Assembly: GCF_004570385.1 (NCBI RefSeq) | Contig: NZ_SPQL01000006.1 | Coordinates: 181,863-245,862 of the forward strand | Direction: 5' to 3' | Source of the DNA: Blastococcus sp. CT_GayMR19 | Lineage (GTDB): Bacteria > Actinomycetota > Actinomycetes > Mycobacteriales > Geodermatophilaceae | DNA: 64,000 bases | Part shown: positions 40,789 through 51,966 of the stretch, one piece after another | Numbering within the stretch: the first letter of the stretch is position 1 | How the letters are laid out: every line of letters begins with the position of its first letter | Position numbers and translations under genes: made by a program | The notes under the pieces: model-generated | Databases searched by the model: none | Told to the model about the DNA's origin: nothing | The model's input: the letters and a program-made list of their open reading frames with translations, nothing else

Positions 40789-41583
40789 ATGACCGAGGTG
40801 CTGACCGAGCGGTCGGCGCGGATCGTCGCCGCCCGCAAGCTGACCCGGCGGCCGGGGCGGGACGACGCCGGCTTCTTCCTCGCCGAGGGGCGTCAGGCCG
40901 TCGCCGAGGCGTTGGCCGACCCTGCGGGCGTGCGCGAGGTGTTCGCCACCGAGGCGGCCGCGGCCGCGCACCAGGACCTGCTGGCCGCTACCCCTGCCCC
41001 GGTGCGCCTGGTCACCGAGAAGGCCGCGGCCTCGCTGTCGGAGACCGTCACGCCCCAGGGCCTGGTGGCCGTCTGCGCCCTGCGCGACGTGCCCGCCGCC
41101 CATCTGGTCGCGGCCCCACCCAGGCTGTCGGTCGCGCTCGCCGAGCTCGCCGACCCCGGCAACGCCGGCACGGTGCTGCGGACGGCGGACGCGTGCGGTG
41201 CGGGCGCGGTCGTGTTCGGCGCCGGATCCGCCGACCCGTTCGGTGGCAAGGCGGTGCGGTCGAGCGCCGGCAGCCTGTTCCACGTCGATGTCGTCCGTGG
41301 CGCCGACCTGGCGTCGGTGCTCCCTCAGCTCCGGGACGCCGGGGTGACGGTGCTGGCCGCCGACGGCGGGGGAGAGGTGGCCCTCGACGAGATCGCCGCC
41401 TCCGGACGCCTGGCCGGCCCGGTGCTGTGGCTGTTCGGGAACGAGGCCCGCGGCGTTCCCGAGGGGCTGGCCGCGCTGGCCGACGCGCGGGTCCGCATCC
41501 CGATGCGGGGACGGGCGGAGAGCCTGAACCTCGCCGCCGCGGCCGCGATCTGCCTCTACACCACCCAGCTCGCCCAGGCCTGA
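40789..41583 (+). CDS. SpoU/TrmH-family RNA 2'-O-methyltransferase
   Basis: A 264-aa enzyme. The N-terminal substrate-binding part has RSARIVAARKLTRRPGRDDAGFFLAEGRQAV. The SPOUT trefoil motifs are LAELADPGNAGTVLRTADACGAGAVVFG (motif 1), WLFGNEARGVP (motif 2) and VRIPMRGRAESLNLAAAAAICLY (motif 3). It resembles the 23S rRNA methyltransferases found next to rplT in actinobacteria; the exact nucleotide is not known. GAGGAG before the ATG is a good ribosome binding site. Confidence 0.92.
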   Translation: MTEVLTERSARIVAARKLTRRPGRDDAGFFLAEGRQAVAEALADPAGVREVFATEAAAAAHQDLLAATPAPVRLVTEKAAASLSETVTPQGLVAVCALRDVPAAHLVAAPPRLSVALAELADPGNAGTVLRTADACGAGAVVFGAGSADPFGGKAVRSSAGSLFHVDVVRGADLASVLPQLRDAGVTVLAADGGGEVALDEIAASGRLAGPVLWLFGNEARGVPEGLAALADARVRIPMRGRAESLNLAAAAAICLYTTQLAQA

Positions 41584-41639
41584 CCCGCTTTCGGTACCGA
41601 AAGCGGGGGCGTGGGGCGTCGCTTTCGGTACCGAAAGCG
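41584..41639. terminator. pair of GGTACC-core palindromes between convergent genes
   Basis: The first (41584-41607) pairs CCCGCTTTCG with CGAAAGCGGG; the second (41620-41639) pairs CGCTTTCG with CGAAAGCG. Both have a GTAC loop and lie 12 bases apart, as in the pair at 13521-13576. They fill the gap between the methyltransferase and the AurF-like gene, which converge. Confidence 0.6.
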
Positions 41640-41651
41640 TGCGGGCAGAGG

Positions 41652-42578
41652 TCAGATCAGGCCGGAGCGGCGCCAGAGGCGTTCCGACGGCCCGCCGATG
41701 AGCCCGACCTCGCGCAGGAACGACACCAGACCGGCCGAGGCATCCCGCAGCTTCGACCGGTAGTGCTCGTTCGCCCGGGCTGCCGCCCGCGCCTCCCGCG
41801 GGTCGAGCCCGACCGACGCGTAGACCGCCGGCTGGACGAGGTTCTCGGCGACGATCACAGCGACAGCGGCGACGGCGGTGCGGTGCTTGCGCGGCTGCCA
41901 GCGCGACAGCTCAGGCGTCCGGCGCGCGATCTCCTCGCGGGCGAAGCGCATGTGCCGGGCCTCCTCCACGACGTGGATCCGGCTGATGGCGCGGGTGAGC
42001 GGCTGCACCCGCTCGTCCTTCATCAGGTCCCGCTGGAAGATGTCGAGGATCTCCTCGGTGACGAGGATCGCCGCGTAGGCGGCCGGGCCGGCCCCCTTCG
42101 CGGCGAACGCCCTGCCGAGCCGCTGGACCGACGACGGCGGCTGGTAGGACGGCGCGCCGAACGTCTCCGCCGTGCGGGCGAACATGACCGAGTGCCGGCA
42201 CTCGTCGGCGATCTCGGTCAGGGCCCACTGGACGTGGGGGAGCGCGGGGTCGTCCCCGGCGATGTCGCGCAGGATCAGCTGCATGAGCAGGCACTCGAGC
42301 CAGATCCCGACGCCGGAGATCGAGCAGTACTCGTGGATGGTGAGGACGACGCGCTGTTCGTGGTCGAGCGAATCCCACAACGGCGTGCCGTAGAGGGTGG
42401 ACCATTCCGGTGACAGGCCGTACAGCTGGGTAGGGAGAGGGGCGGCCCAGTCGATGTCGATGACCGGGTCGTAGGACTTCTTGGCCGCCGATCCGAGCAG
42501 GCGGCTGGAGAGCTCCTGCCGGTCGACCGGTCTCCTGGCCGGGCGGTCGGTGGCGGTGGGCGGCAGCGTGGCGGTCAT
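41652..42578 (-). CDS. AurF-like diiron oxygenase
   Basis: A 308-aa helical protein. HEYCSISGVGIWLECLLMQLI, ADECRHSVMFARTAE and HVVEEARHMRFAREEI contain the Glu and His ligands of a ferritin-like di-iron site, as in p-aminobenzoate N-oxygenase AurF (E-x2-H and E-E-x-R-H patterns). The substrate is unknown; no other biosynthetic genes are near. It is divergent from a TetR gene (54-base spacer), which is the probable regulator. Between the two lies GGTA-N5-TACC. Confidence 0.85.
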   Translation of the reverse strand: MTATLPPTATDRPARRPVDRQELSSRLLGSAAKKSYDPVIDIDWAAPLPTQLYGLSPEWSTLYGTPLWDSLDHEQRVVLTIHEYCSISGVGIWLECLLMQLILRDIAGDDPALPHVQWALTEIADECRHSVMFARTAETFGAPSYQPPSSVQRLGRAFAAKGAGPAAYAAILVTEEILDIFQRDLMKDERVQPLTRAISRIHVVEEARHMRFAREEIARRTPELSRWQPRKHRTAVAAVAVIVAENLVQPAVYASVGLDPREARAAARANEHYRSKLRDASAGLVSFLREVGLIGGPSERLWRRSGLI

Positions 42579-42632
42579 CTGCGGGCTCCCCAGGACGGCG
42601 ATGCGTGGCTGCGAGGAAAGGTAGCTGTTACC

Positions 42633-43313
42633 GTGGAACACATGCAACAGGTGGCCGTGCCGCCCGGTGGGACGACCGGCCCGGCGACGCCGGACCCGCA
42701 TCCCGACGGCCGCCGTTCCCGGTGGACCGAGCACCGGCGGGCCCGGAAGGAAGAGCTCGTCGGTGCCGCGGTGGAGGCCGTCCGGCTGGCCGGACCGGAC
42801 TTCTCCGTCGACGACGTCGCCCGCAGCGCCGGCGTCTCCAAGACGGTCATCTACCGCTACTTCAGCGACAAGGACGAGCTGATCAACGACGTCCTCGAGC
42901 GGATCTCCACGGCGATCCTGCTCCCGCGTCTGCTCGGCGAACTGACGGTGGACCGCGCCGACGACCGGGAGCGGCTGCACGCCGTGATCGCCGCGTTCGT
43001 CCGGCTGATCGAGGACGAACCGGCGCTCTACCGGTTCGCCTACGCCCAGGCAGGGCGCTCGGGCCGGGCGGACCTGGTGGCGGCCACCGAGCACGAGATC
43101 GCCGAGGCGCTGGGGCGGATGCTGGGCGAGCGGCTGACCTCCGCGGGCCGGCCGGCCGGACCGGCGATGACGTGGGCGTACGGCGTGGTCGGGATGGTCC
43201 AGCTCGCGGCCCACTGGTGGTCCGGCACCCGCCAGGTGAGTCCCGCCGAACTCGTCGACCAGCTCACGGGGCTGGCGTACGGCGGGCTCGGCGCGCTGCT
43301 GCCGCCGCCCTGA
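42633..43313 (+). CDS. TetR-family transcriptional regulator
   Basis: A 226-aa protein from GTG 42633, or 223 aa from ATG 42642. The helix-turn-helix is KEELVGAAVEAVRLAGPDFSVDDVARSAGVSKTVIYRYFSDKDELINDVLERI in outline. The first 35 residues are disordered (PPGGTTGPATPDPHPDGRRS). C-terminal helices bind an unknown ligand. GGTA-N5-TACC sits at 42620-42632, directly before the GTG. It is divergent from the AurF-like gene and followed after nine bases by the DUF4873 gene. Confidence 0.88.
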   Translation: MEHMQQVAVPPGGTTGPATPDPHPDGRRSRWTEHRRARKEELVGAAVEAVRLAGPDFSVDDVARSAGVSKTVIYRYFSDKDELINDVLERISTAILLPRLLGELTVDRADDRERLHAVIAAFVRLIEDEPALYRFAYAQAGRSGRADLVAATEHEIAEALGRMLGERLTSAGRPAGPAMTWAYGVVGMVQLAAHWWSGTRQVSPAELVDQLTGLAYGGLGALLPPP

Positions 43314-43322
43314 GGAGGACTC

Positions 43323-43637
43323 GTGAGCGAGCACGAACAGCCGGACGGATACGAGGGCGTCGTGACCGTCGTCGTCGAGGGCGAGGAGCCCCGTACGGCG
43401 CACGCCGCACTGGCCGCCCGGTTCGACCCGCTGGCCGGGCACGTGGTCTGGAAGGGACGCGTCTCCGCCGGGCTGCCCGCGCGGACGCCGCTGGTTCTCC
43501 GGACCCTCCACGGCAGCGGCTCGGCCGAGGCCGTCGAGCGGGACCCCTGGGGCAACACCCGCGTCCGGGGCGTGGGCCGTCCACCGTTCCCGGTCGAGCT
43601 GCTGGACGCCGCATCCGGGACAGGGCCGGCACGCTGA
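43323..43637 (+). CDS. DUF4873-domain protein
   Basis: A 104-aa protein: YEGVVTVVVEGEEPRTAHAALAARFDPLAGHVVWKGRVSAG, then AEAVERDPWGNTRVRGVGRPPFPVELL. This is the pattern of DUF4873, an uncharacterised mostly beta domain often fused or adjacent to flavin monooxygenases in actinobacteria. GTG 43323 has GAGGAG before it. It is the last gene of the TetR unit; its association with the AurF-like gene suggests a role in the same oxidation. Confidence 0.8.
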   Translation: MSEHEQPDGYEGVVTVVVEGEEPRTAHAALAARFDPLAGHVVWKGRVSAGLPARTPLVLRTLHGSGSAEAVERDPWGNTRVRGVGRPPFPVELLDAASGTGPAR

Positions 43638-43643
43638 GGAGAG

Positions 43644-45914
43644 TCAGCGCCGCCCAGACCCCTGGCCCGCCGCGGGGGCGTCGGCGGTCTTGTGCGCGTA
43701 CATGCTGAGGTCGGCGTTGTGCAGGAGCGTCGTGAACTCCTCGCCGTCCCGGGGGTACACGGCGATGCCGACGCTCGCGCCCACCGACATCTCCTGGCCG
43801 CGGAGGACCACGGGCAGCCGGACGGCGGCGGACAGGTCGTCGGCGACGCGCCGTGCCTCCTCCGCCGCGCTCTCCGGGTCGAGGCCGAGGAGCGCGACCA
43901 GGAACTCGTCCCCGCCGAGCCGCGCCAGCAGGTCACCGCGGCGGAGCCGGCCGCGCAGGGTCCGCGCGACGGTCTGCAGCAGTTCGTCGCCTACGGCGTG
44001 ACCGAACCGGTCGTTGACCGCCTTGAAGCCGTTGAGGTCCACGAACATCAGGGCCAGGGTGTCGCGCCCGGTGCGCGCGTCCCAGATCGCCGTCTCGACC
44101 TGCTCCTCGAGCCTCCGGCGGTTCGGCAGCCCGGTCAGCGGGTCGGTGTAGGCCAGCTCCTCGATGCGCGCCAGGCAGATCGCGTTGCGGTCCCGCTCCT
44201 GGAGCAGCGCGCGTTCGGCCTCGACGCGCGCCGTGACGTCGTGCTGCACGCCGATGTACTGGACGACGGTCCCCTCGGCATCGAGGACCGGGGCGAGGTG
44301 GATCTCGTTCCACCAGGGCGTCCGCTCCGGCCCGCGATGGTTGAGGACCGTCTCCCGGCACTCCTCACCCCGGTCGATGGCGCTGCGGATCCTGGCGATC
44401 GCCGCGGGGTCGGTGTCCGGCCCCTGCAGGAAACGGCAGTTGCGGCCGAGCACGTCGTCGCGGGACAGCCCGGCGAGCTGCTCGAAGGCATCGTTGACGA
44501 AGACCAGCGGCTGGTCGGGCTGCCGCAGGTCCGAGATGGTCACGCCGCTCGTCGTGGCGGCGAGGGCACGGTGCAGGAGACCGTCCGCGTCGGGGGCGAC
44601 GACCGGGCGGTGCGGGCGCGCGACGACGACGGGATGCGTTGGCGGCACAGCGATGACGGCGGTGTGGCGCGGTGCGACGCGGGACAGCAGTGCCGCCGCC
44701 GCCCGCACCACGGTGTCGCGGTCGTAGGTCAGTGCGTACTCGAAGGTGCGCTCCAGGTCCGGCCCGCCGTCCCCGAGATCGCGGGCCAGCAGGGCGGCAC
44801 TGAAGTGGGGGCTGAGGACGACGACGTCCCACTCCCCGCGCACCGGGTCATCCGCCCCGAGAGTCGCCCCGCGCAGACCCGGCAGGGGCTCGACGGCGAG
44901 ATCCTCACCCAGCGCGCACACGAATGCGGTGCGCTCGACCAGGTCGCGGTAGCGGAGGCCGGTCGAGGGGGTGAAGTGCCGCGCCTCCTGGAAGGTGGCG
45001 GCGACCACGCAGGTGTCGCCCAGACGCAGTGCCTCCCGTTCCAGCTGCTTGCTCAGCTCGATCAGCAGCGACTTGGCCGAGCGGCGCAACGGGAAGCCCC
45101 CCGGCAGGCAGGCGAACGGTGAGACGTCCGTGGTGCTGCCCGGCGGGCCGCCGGGGAGGACGAGCTCGCCGGCGACCAGGCCGGGGGCGGGGCCGGGGCC
45201 GGGTCGGCCGAAGTACCAGCCCTGACCGAGGGTGGCGCCCAGCGCGCGCGCCGTGGCGAGGTGCTCCTCGGTCTCGATCCCCTCAGCGAGAACGACGGCA
45301 CCGGTGCGCTCGGCGTGTGCGTTGACCGCGTTCATGATCTCCGCGATCGCCGGGCCGGGGCGTTCCTGGACGAGTCGCAGGTCGAGCTTGATCACGTCCG
45401 GGGCGAGCAGGGGGAGGAAGGCCAGGGACATCGAGTCGGTCCCGACGTCGTCGACGGCCACCCCCCACCCGAGGGCGCGCACGCGCTCGACGGTGCGCAG
45501 CAGTTCAGCAGGGCGGGCGGCGAGGGCCCGCTCGGTGATCTCGAGGACGACGCGCAGCTCCCGGGGAGCGCTCTCGGCGATCGCCAGGAGGTCGTCCAGC
45601 GGCGCGCTGTCGAGCACCTCGGGCTCGACGTTGACGAACACCGTCAGCGGCGCCAGCAGGCCGTGCTCCACCGCGCCACGGAATGCGGCCGAGCGACAGG
45701 CCTCGTCGAGCTCGGCCAGCCGGCCGGCCGAGCGGGCAGCAGCGAACATCAGGTCGGGGCGTTCCAGCGGACCCCGGGGGCCGCGGGCGAGCGCCTCGTA
45801 GGCGACGACCCGACCGGTGTCGAGCTCCACGATGGGCTGGAACACGCTGTGGATCCCCCCGGGCAGCAGTGCGTCGGCCAGTGCGCGTGCGGTGGGGTCC
45901 CCGAAATCCTTCAC
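43644..45914 (-). CDS. EAL-DICT-LOV-GGDEF cyclic-di-GMP signalling protein
   Basis: A 756-aa protein. EAL domain, about 15-240 (E40-A-L in VAYEALARG, ITERA, VAVDDVGTDS, KLDLRLVQ, LAEGIETEE). DICT-like sensory domain, about 285-420 (SLLIELSKQLEREAL, VVAATFQEARHFT, FVCALGEDL). LOV/PAS domain, about 455-570, with GRNCRFLQGPDTD, where Cys493 would form the flavin adduct, and FVNDAFEQLAGLS. GGDEF domain, about 600-750, with an intact RLGGDEF (667-671 for GGDEF) and FVDLNGFKAVND. Both catalytic domains look intact, so it may make and break c-di-GMP under blue light. Order EAL first, GGDEF last is the reverse of the common one. Confidence 0.9.
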   Translation of the reverse strand: MKDFGDPTARALADALLPGGIHSVFQPIVELDTGRVVAYEALARGPRGPLERPDLMFAAARSAGRLAELDEACRSAAFRGAVEHGLLAPLTVFVNVEPEVLDSAPLDDLLAIAESAPRELRVVLEITERALAARPAELLRTVERVRALGWGVAVDDVGTDSMSLAFLPLLAPDVIKLDLRLVQERPGPAIAEIMNAVNAHAERTGAVVLAEGIETEEHLATARALGATLGQGWYFGRPGPGPAPGLVAGELVLPGGPPGSTTDVSPFACLPGGFPLRRSAKSLLIELSKQLEREALRLGDTCVVAATFQEARHFTPSTGLRYRDLVERTAFVCALGEDLAVEPLPGLRGATLGADDPVRGEWDVVVLSPHFSAALLARDLGDGGPDLERTFEYALTYDRDTVVRAAAALLSRVAPRHTAVIAVPPTHPVVVARPHRPVVAPDADGLLHRALAATTSGVTISDLRQPDQPLVFVNDAFEQLAGLSRDDVLGRNCRFLQGPDTDPAAIARIRSAIDRGEECRETVLNHRGPERTPWWNEIHLAPVLDAEGTVVQYIGVQHDVTARVEAERALLQERDRNAICLARIEELAYTDPLTGLPNRRRLEEQVETAIWDARTGRDTLALMFVDLNGFKAVNDRFGHAVGDELLQTVARTLRGRLRRGDLLARLGGDEFLVALLGLDPESAAEEARRVADDLSAAVRLPVVLRGQEMSVGASVGIAVYPRDGEEFTTLLHNADLSMYAHKTADAPAAGQGSGRR

Positions 45915-45986
45915 GCGTGCGCTATCGGCGTCCCAGGGCGTCGACAGCAGCTCTCCGCCCCGTCGCCTCCCCCGATGGGGGAGGGG

Positions 45987-48117
<2,131 letters not shown>

Positions 48118-48118
<1 letters not shown>

Positions 48119-50589
48119 TGCGGGTCCCCATCGGCTGGCTGGCCGAGTACGTCGACGTGCCGGCGGGGACGTCGGTCGAGGACCTCGACACCGCCTTCGT
48201 GCGCCTCGGTCTCGAGGTGGAGGAGATCCACCGGCCCGAGGAGGTCACCGGACCGCTCGTCATCGGCAAGGTCCTGGGGATCGAGGAGCTGACCGGCTTC
48301 AAGAAGCCGATCCGCTACACGCAGGTCGACGTGGGAGAGGCAGAGCCACGAGGCATCGTCTGCGGCGCCAGCAACTTCGTCGTCGGCGACACCGTCGTGG
48401 TCGCGCTGCCGGGGGCCGTGCTCCCGGGTGGCTTCGAGATCGCCGCGCGGACGACCTACGACCGGGTCTCCGACGGGATGATCTGCTCGGTCCGCGAGCT
48501 GGGCATCGGCGACGACCACGCCGGGATCCTCGTGCTGGGACACGACGGCGCCGACGTGCCGCCGCCGGGCACTCCCGCGGGGCAGGTCGCAGGTCTGGAC
48601 GACGTCGTCATCGAGCTGGCCGTCACGCCCGACCGGGGATACTGCCTGTCCATGCGCGGGATCGCCCGCGAGATGGGCACCGGCCTGGCCGCGCCGTGGC
48701 GCGACCCGGGCGCCGTCACCCCGCCGGTCTGGTCGGGGGAGCCGGCCTGGCAGGTGACGGTCGCCGACCCCGACCGCTGCGACCGGTTCTCGATGATCGC
48801 GATGGAGGGGCTCGACCCCACCGCGCCCAGCCCGTGGTGGCTCCGTCGCCGGCTCGCGCAGGCGAGCGTGCGCAGCATCTCCCTCGCCGTCGACGTCACC
48901 AACTACGTGATGCTCGAGCTCGGCCAGCCGATGCACGCCTTCGACCGGGACGCCGTCACCGGGCCGATCACCGTCCGGCTGGCCCGCGAGGGGGAGAAGC
49001 TCACCACCCTGGACGGCGCGCAGCGGAAGCTCACCGCCGACGACCTGCTCATCACCGACGAGACCGGCCCGATCGGGCTGGCCGCGGTCATGGGCGGCGC
49101 GAGCACCGAGATCGGCGACGGCACCACCGCCGTGCTGCTCGAGGCCGCGCACTGGGAGCCGACCGGGGTCGCCCGGACCGCCCGCCGGCACCGGCTGCCC
49201 AGCGAGGCGGCCAAGCGCTTCGAGCGCGGGGTCGACCCGGAGATGACCGTGGTCGCGCTGGCCCGGGCCGCCGAGCTGCTCGCCGAGTACGGCGGTGCGC
49301 GCGTGGTCGGTGCGCTGGTCGACGTCGACACCCGGGTCCCACGTCCGGCCATCGCACTGGACGCGGCGACGCCCGCGCGCGTGGCCGGGGTGCCCTACAC
49401 GGCGGCCCAGGTGGTCGAGCTGCTCGGCGCCGTCGGCTGCGACGTGGACTCCAGCGGCAACCCGCTCGCCGTCACCCCGCCGTCGTGGCGGCCCGACCTC
49501 ACCGATCCGGCGGATCTCGTCGAGGAGGTCGTCCGCCTCGCCGGCTACGACGAGATCCCCTCCGTGCTGCCGACGGCGCCGCCGGGACGCGGGCTCACCG
49601 ACGTGCAGCGGAGGCGCCGCGGGGTCGGCCGGGCCCTGGCCGAGGCCGGTTACGTCGAGTCGCCGTCCTATCCCTTCGTCGGGACGGCGGCCCTCGACGC
49701 CCTGGGCCTGACCGACGGCGACCCGCGCCGCGAGGTGGTCCTGGTCCGCAATCCGCTGTCGGAGGAGGAGCCGGCGCTGCGGACGACGCTGCTGCCCGGC
49801 CTGCTCGCGACCCTGGCCCGCAACCTGTCCAGGGGCCAGCGCGATCTGGCGCTGTTCGAGCACGGGGCGGTCTTCCCCGGCAGCTCCCGGACGGCGGCCC
49901 CGCTGCCCGGCGTCGACCGGCGGCCGGACGACGCGACGCTGGCCGCCCTCCTCGGCGCCGTCCCGGAGCAGCCGTGGCACGTCGCCGTGGCCCTGACCGG
50001 TTCCCGCGAGCCCCGCGGCTGGTGGGGCCCCGGGCGCCCGGGCGTCTGGGCCGACGCGGTGCAGGCCGCCCGGCTGGTCGCGGCGGCGTCGGGCGTCGAG
50101 CTGACCGTCCGGGCGGGGGCAGAGGCGCCGTGGCACCCCGGCCGCTGCGCCGGGCTCGTCGTCGGCGATCGGGTGATCGGCCACGCCGGTGAGCTGCACC
50201 CCCGGGTCTGCGCCGCGCTTGAGTTGCCGGCGCGCACCGCGGCGATGGAGCTCGATCTCGACGCCCTCCCGGCGGCCGGGGTGCCGGTCGGACCGCCCAT
50301 CTCGAGCTTCCCGCCGGTGCTCCTCGACCTGGCGCTCGTCGTCGGCGACGACGTGCCCGCCGCCGAGGTGGACGCCGCGCTGCGCGAGGGCGCCGGCGAG
50401 CTGCTGGAGTCGCTGCGGCTGTTCGACGTCTACACCGGCGCGCCGGTCCCGGCCGGGTCGCGGTCGCTGGGCTACGCCCTGACGCTGCGCGCGCCGGACC
50501 GGACGCTCACCGGTGAGGAGGCGGCCACGGTGCGCGAGAGCGCCGTCGCCGCGGCCGGCCGGCGGACGGGAGCGGTCCTGCGTGGCTGA
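48118..50589 (+). CDS. pheT: phenylalanine-tRNA ligase beta subunit
   Basis: An 823-aa protein. N-terminal part with RVPIGWLAEYV, a tRNA-binding (OB) domain at about 40-150 with VIGKVLGIEELTGFKKPIRYTQVDVG in outline, B3/B4 editing domain, B5 domain, the catalytic-like core (AEAGYVESPSYPFVG, VLVRNPLSEEEPALRTTLLPGLL) and the ferredoxin-fold anticodon-binding domain at the end (SFPPVLLDLALVV, YTGAPVPAGSRSLGYALTL). Full length for actinobacterial PheT. The SDR gene starts inside its last codons. Confidence 0.96.
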
Positions 50590-51388
50590 CCTCGCCGGCC
50601 AGATAGCTCTCATCAGCGGGGCGTCGTCGGGGATCGGCCGGGCGCTCGCCGAGGGGCTCGCCGCCCGCGGGGTGCTCGTCGCGGGTCTGGCCCGCAGCGA
50701 GGAGCGGCTGACCACGGCGATGGCGGAGGTGGCCGCGTCCTCCGGTGTCCGCACGCTCGCCGTGGCCGCCGACGTCACCGATCGCGCCGCTGTGGACGCC
50801 GCCGTGGCGCGGGTCGCCGACGAGCTCGGCCGCGTCGACCTGCTGGTCAACAACGCGGGGGCCATCGACGCCGCCGAGGTGCCGGTCTGGGAGGCCGATC
50901 CCGACCACTGGTGGGACGTCGTCGCCAGCCACGTGCGCGGCGCGCAGCTGCTGGTGCGCGCCGTCGTGCCGGGGATGCTCGCGCGCGGACACGGGCGGAT
51001 CGTGAACGTCGCCAGCGGGATGGGCACCCGCGCGAACCGCGACTACTCGGCCTACTCGGTCGCCAAGACCGGGCTGATGCGGCTGACCGAGGCACTGGAC
51101 CTCGCCCTGCAGGGCAGCGGCGTGCACGCGTTCGACGTCGCCCCGGGCGTCGTGGACACCGCGATGACCCGCTCGATGGAGATGTGGCGGGACTTCACCG
51201 ATTGGACCCCGCCGGAGCGGGTGGTCGAACTGGTCACGGCGATCGCGGCGGGGGAGCTCGACGCGTGGGCCGGCCGCTTCGTCCGCGCCGGCAGGGACGA
51301 CCTCGCCACCCTCCGCGGGCTGACGCCGGAGGACGCCGCCCGCCGGCTCCGGCTCGTCCCGTACGGCGCCGAGGATCCGCTCGCCTAG
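50582..51388 (+). CDS. SDR-family oxidoreductase
   Basis: A 268-aa short-chain dehydrogenase: ISGASSGIGRALAEGLA (Rossmann), NNAG, VNVASGMGTRANRDYSAYSVAKTG with the catalytic S, Y-x-x-x-K, and PGVVDTAMTRSM. GTG 50582 overlaps the pheT end by eight bases, so it is probably cotranscribed with pheST, a chance neighbour in function as far as can be told. The next gene overlaps by one base (TAGTG). Confidence 0.87.
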   Translation: MADLAGQIALISGASSGIGRALAEGLAARGVLVAGLARSEERLTTAMAEVAASSGVRTLAVAADVTDRAAVDAAVARVADELGRVDLLVNNAGAIDAAEVPVWEADPDHWWDVVASHVRGAQLLVRAVVPGMLARGHGRIVNVASGMGTRANRDYSAYSVAKTGLMRLTEALDLALQGSGVHAFDVAPGVVDTAMTRSMEMWRDFTDWTPPERVVELVTAIAAGELDAWAGRFVRAGRDDLATLRGLTPEDAARRLRLVPYGAEDPLA

Positions 51389-51954
51389 TGGACGACGCCT
51401 TCGCGACACCGGCAGCCGACCACGGCCTCGAGGACCGGGAAGGTTCCGCGCCCGACGGACTGCCCGAGCGCTACCTCTACTCGCCGGACAGGGTGTTCCG
51501 CTACGCCTTCGGCCGGTGGTGGGGAGACGTTGACCTCGCGAAGACGGCGATCTGGGTGCTCCTCAATCCGGCAACGGGCGACACGGATCGCCGGCCCCGA
51601 CCCACGCTGAACCGTTGCATCGCGCGCTCGCGTGCCCTCGCCGCGAACGGGCTGGTCATCGTGAACCTGTTCGCCTTCCGCCACACAGACCCGAAGCAGC
51701 TCCGCGCGGCCGACGACCCGATCGGGCCCGCCAACGACGAGGCGCTCAAGGTGCTCACGGGTGCCGGTCTGGAGACGATCGCGGCGTGGGGCGCGCACGG
51801 TCGCCTGAAAGGCCGCTCGCAGGAGGTCGCCCCCCTGCTGTCGCACCCGAGGTGCCTGGGAACGACGAGCCGCGGGGAACCGCGGCATCCCCTCTACGTC
51901 GCCGCGGACGCGCCGCTCATCCCCTGGACCCCGGCGAGCCCGATCCCCGTCTGA
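51388..51954 (+). CDS. DUF1643-domain protein
   Basis: A 188-aa protein: RYLYSPDRVFRYAFGRWWG, AIWVLLNPATGDTDRRPRPTLNRCIARS and IVNLFAFRHTDPKQLRAADDPIGPAND are the DUF1643 signature. The family is widespread and uncharacterised. GTG 51388 follows the previous stop directly. It converges on the DAGK-like gene. Confidence 0.88.
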   Translation: MDDAFATPAADHGLEDREGSAPDGLPERYLYSPDRVFRYAFGRWWGDVDLAKTAIWVLLNPATGDTDRRPRPTLNRCIARSRALAANGLVIVNLFAFRHTDPKQLRAADDPIGPANDEALKVLTGAGLETIAAWGAHGRLKGRSQEVAPLLSHPRCLGTTSRGEPRHPLYVAADAPLIPWTPASPIPV

Positions 51955-51966
51955 TCCCCGCGAAGG

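Noticed and set aside
42620..42632. GGTA-N5-TACC as a TetR operator
   Set aside because: Arms of only four bases are too short to claim; it is mentioned with the genes but not listed as a site.
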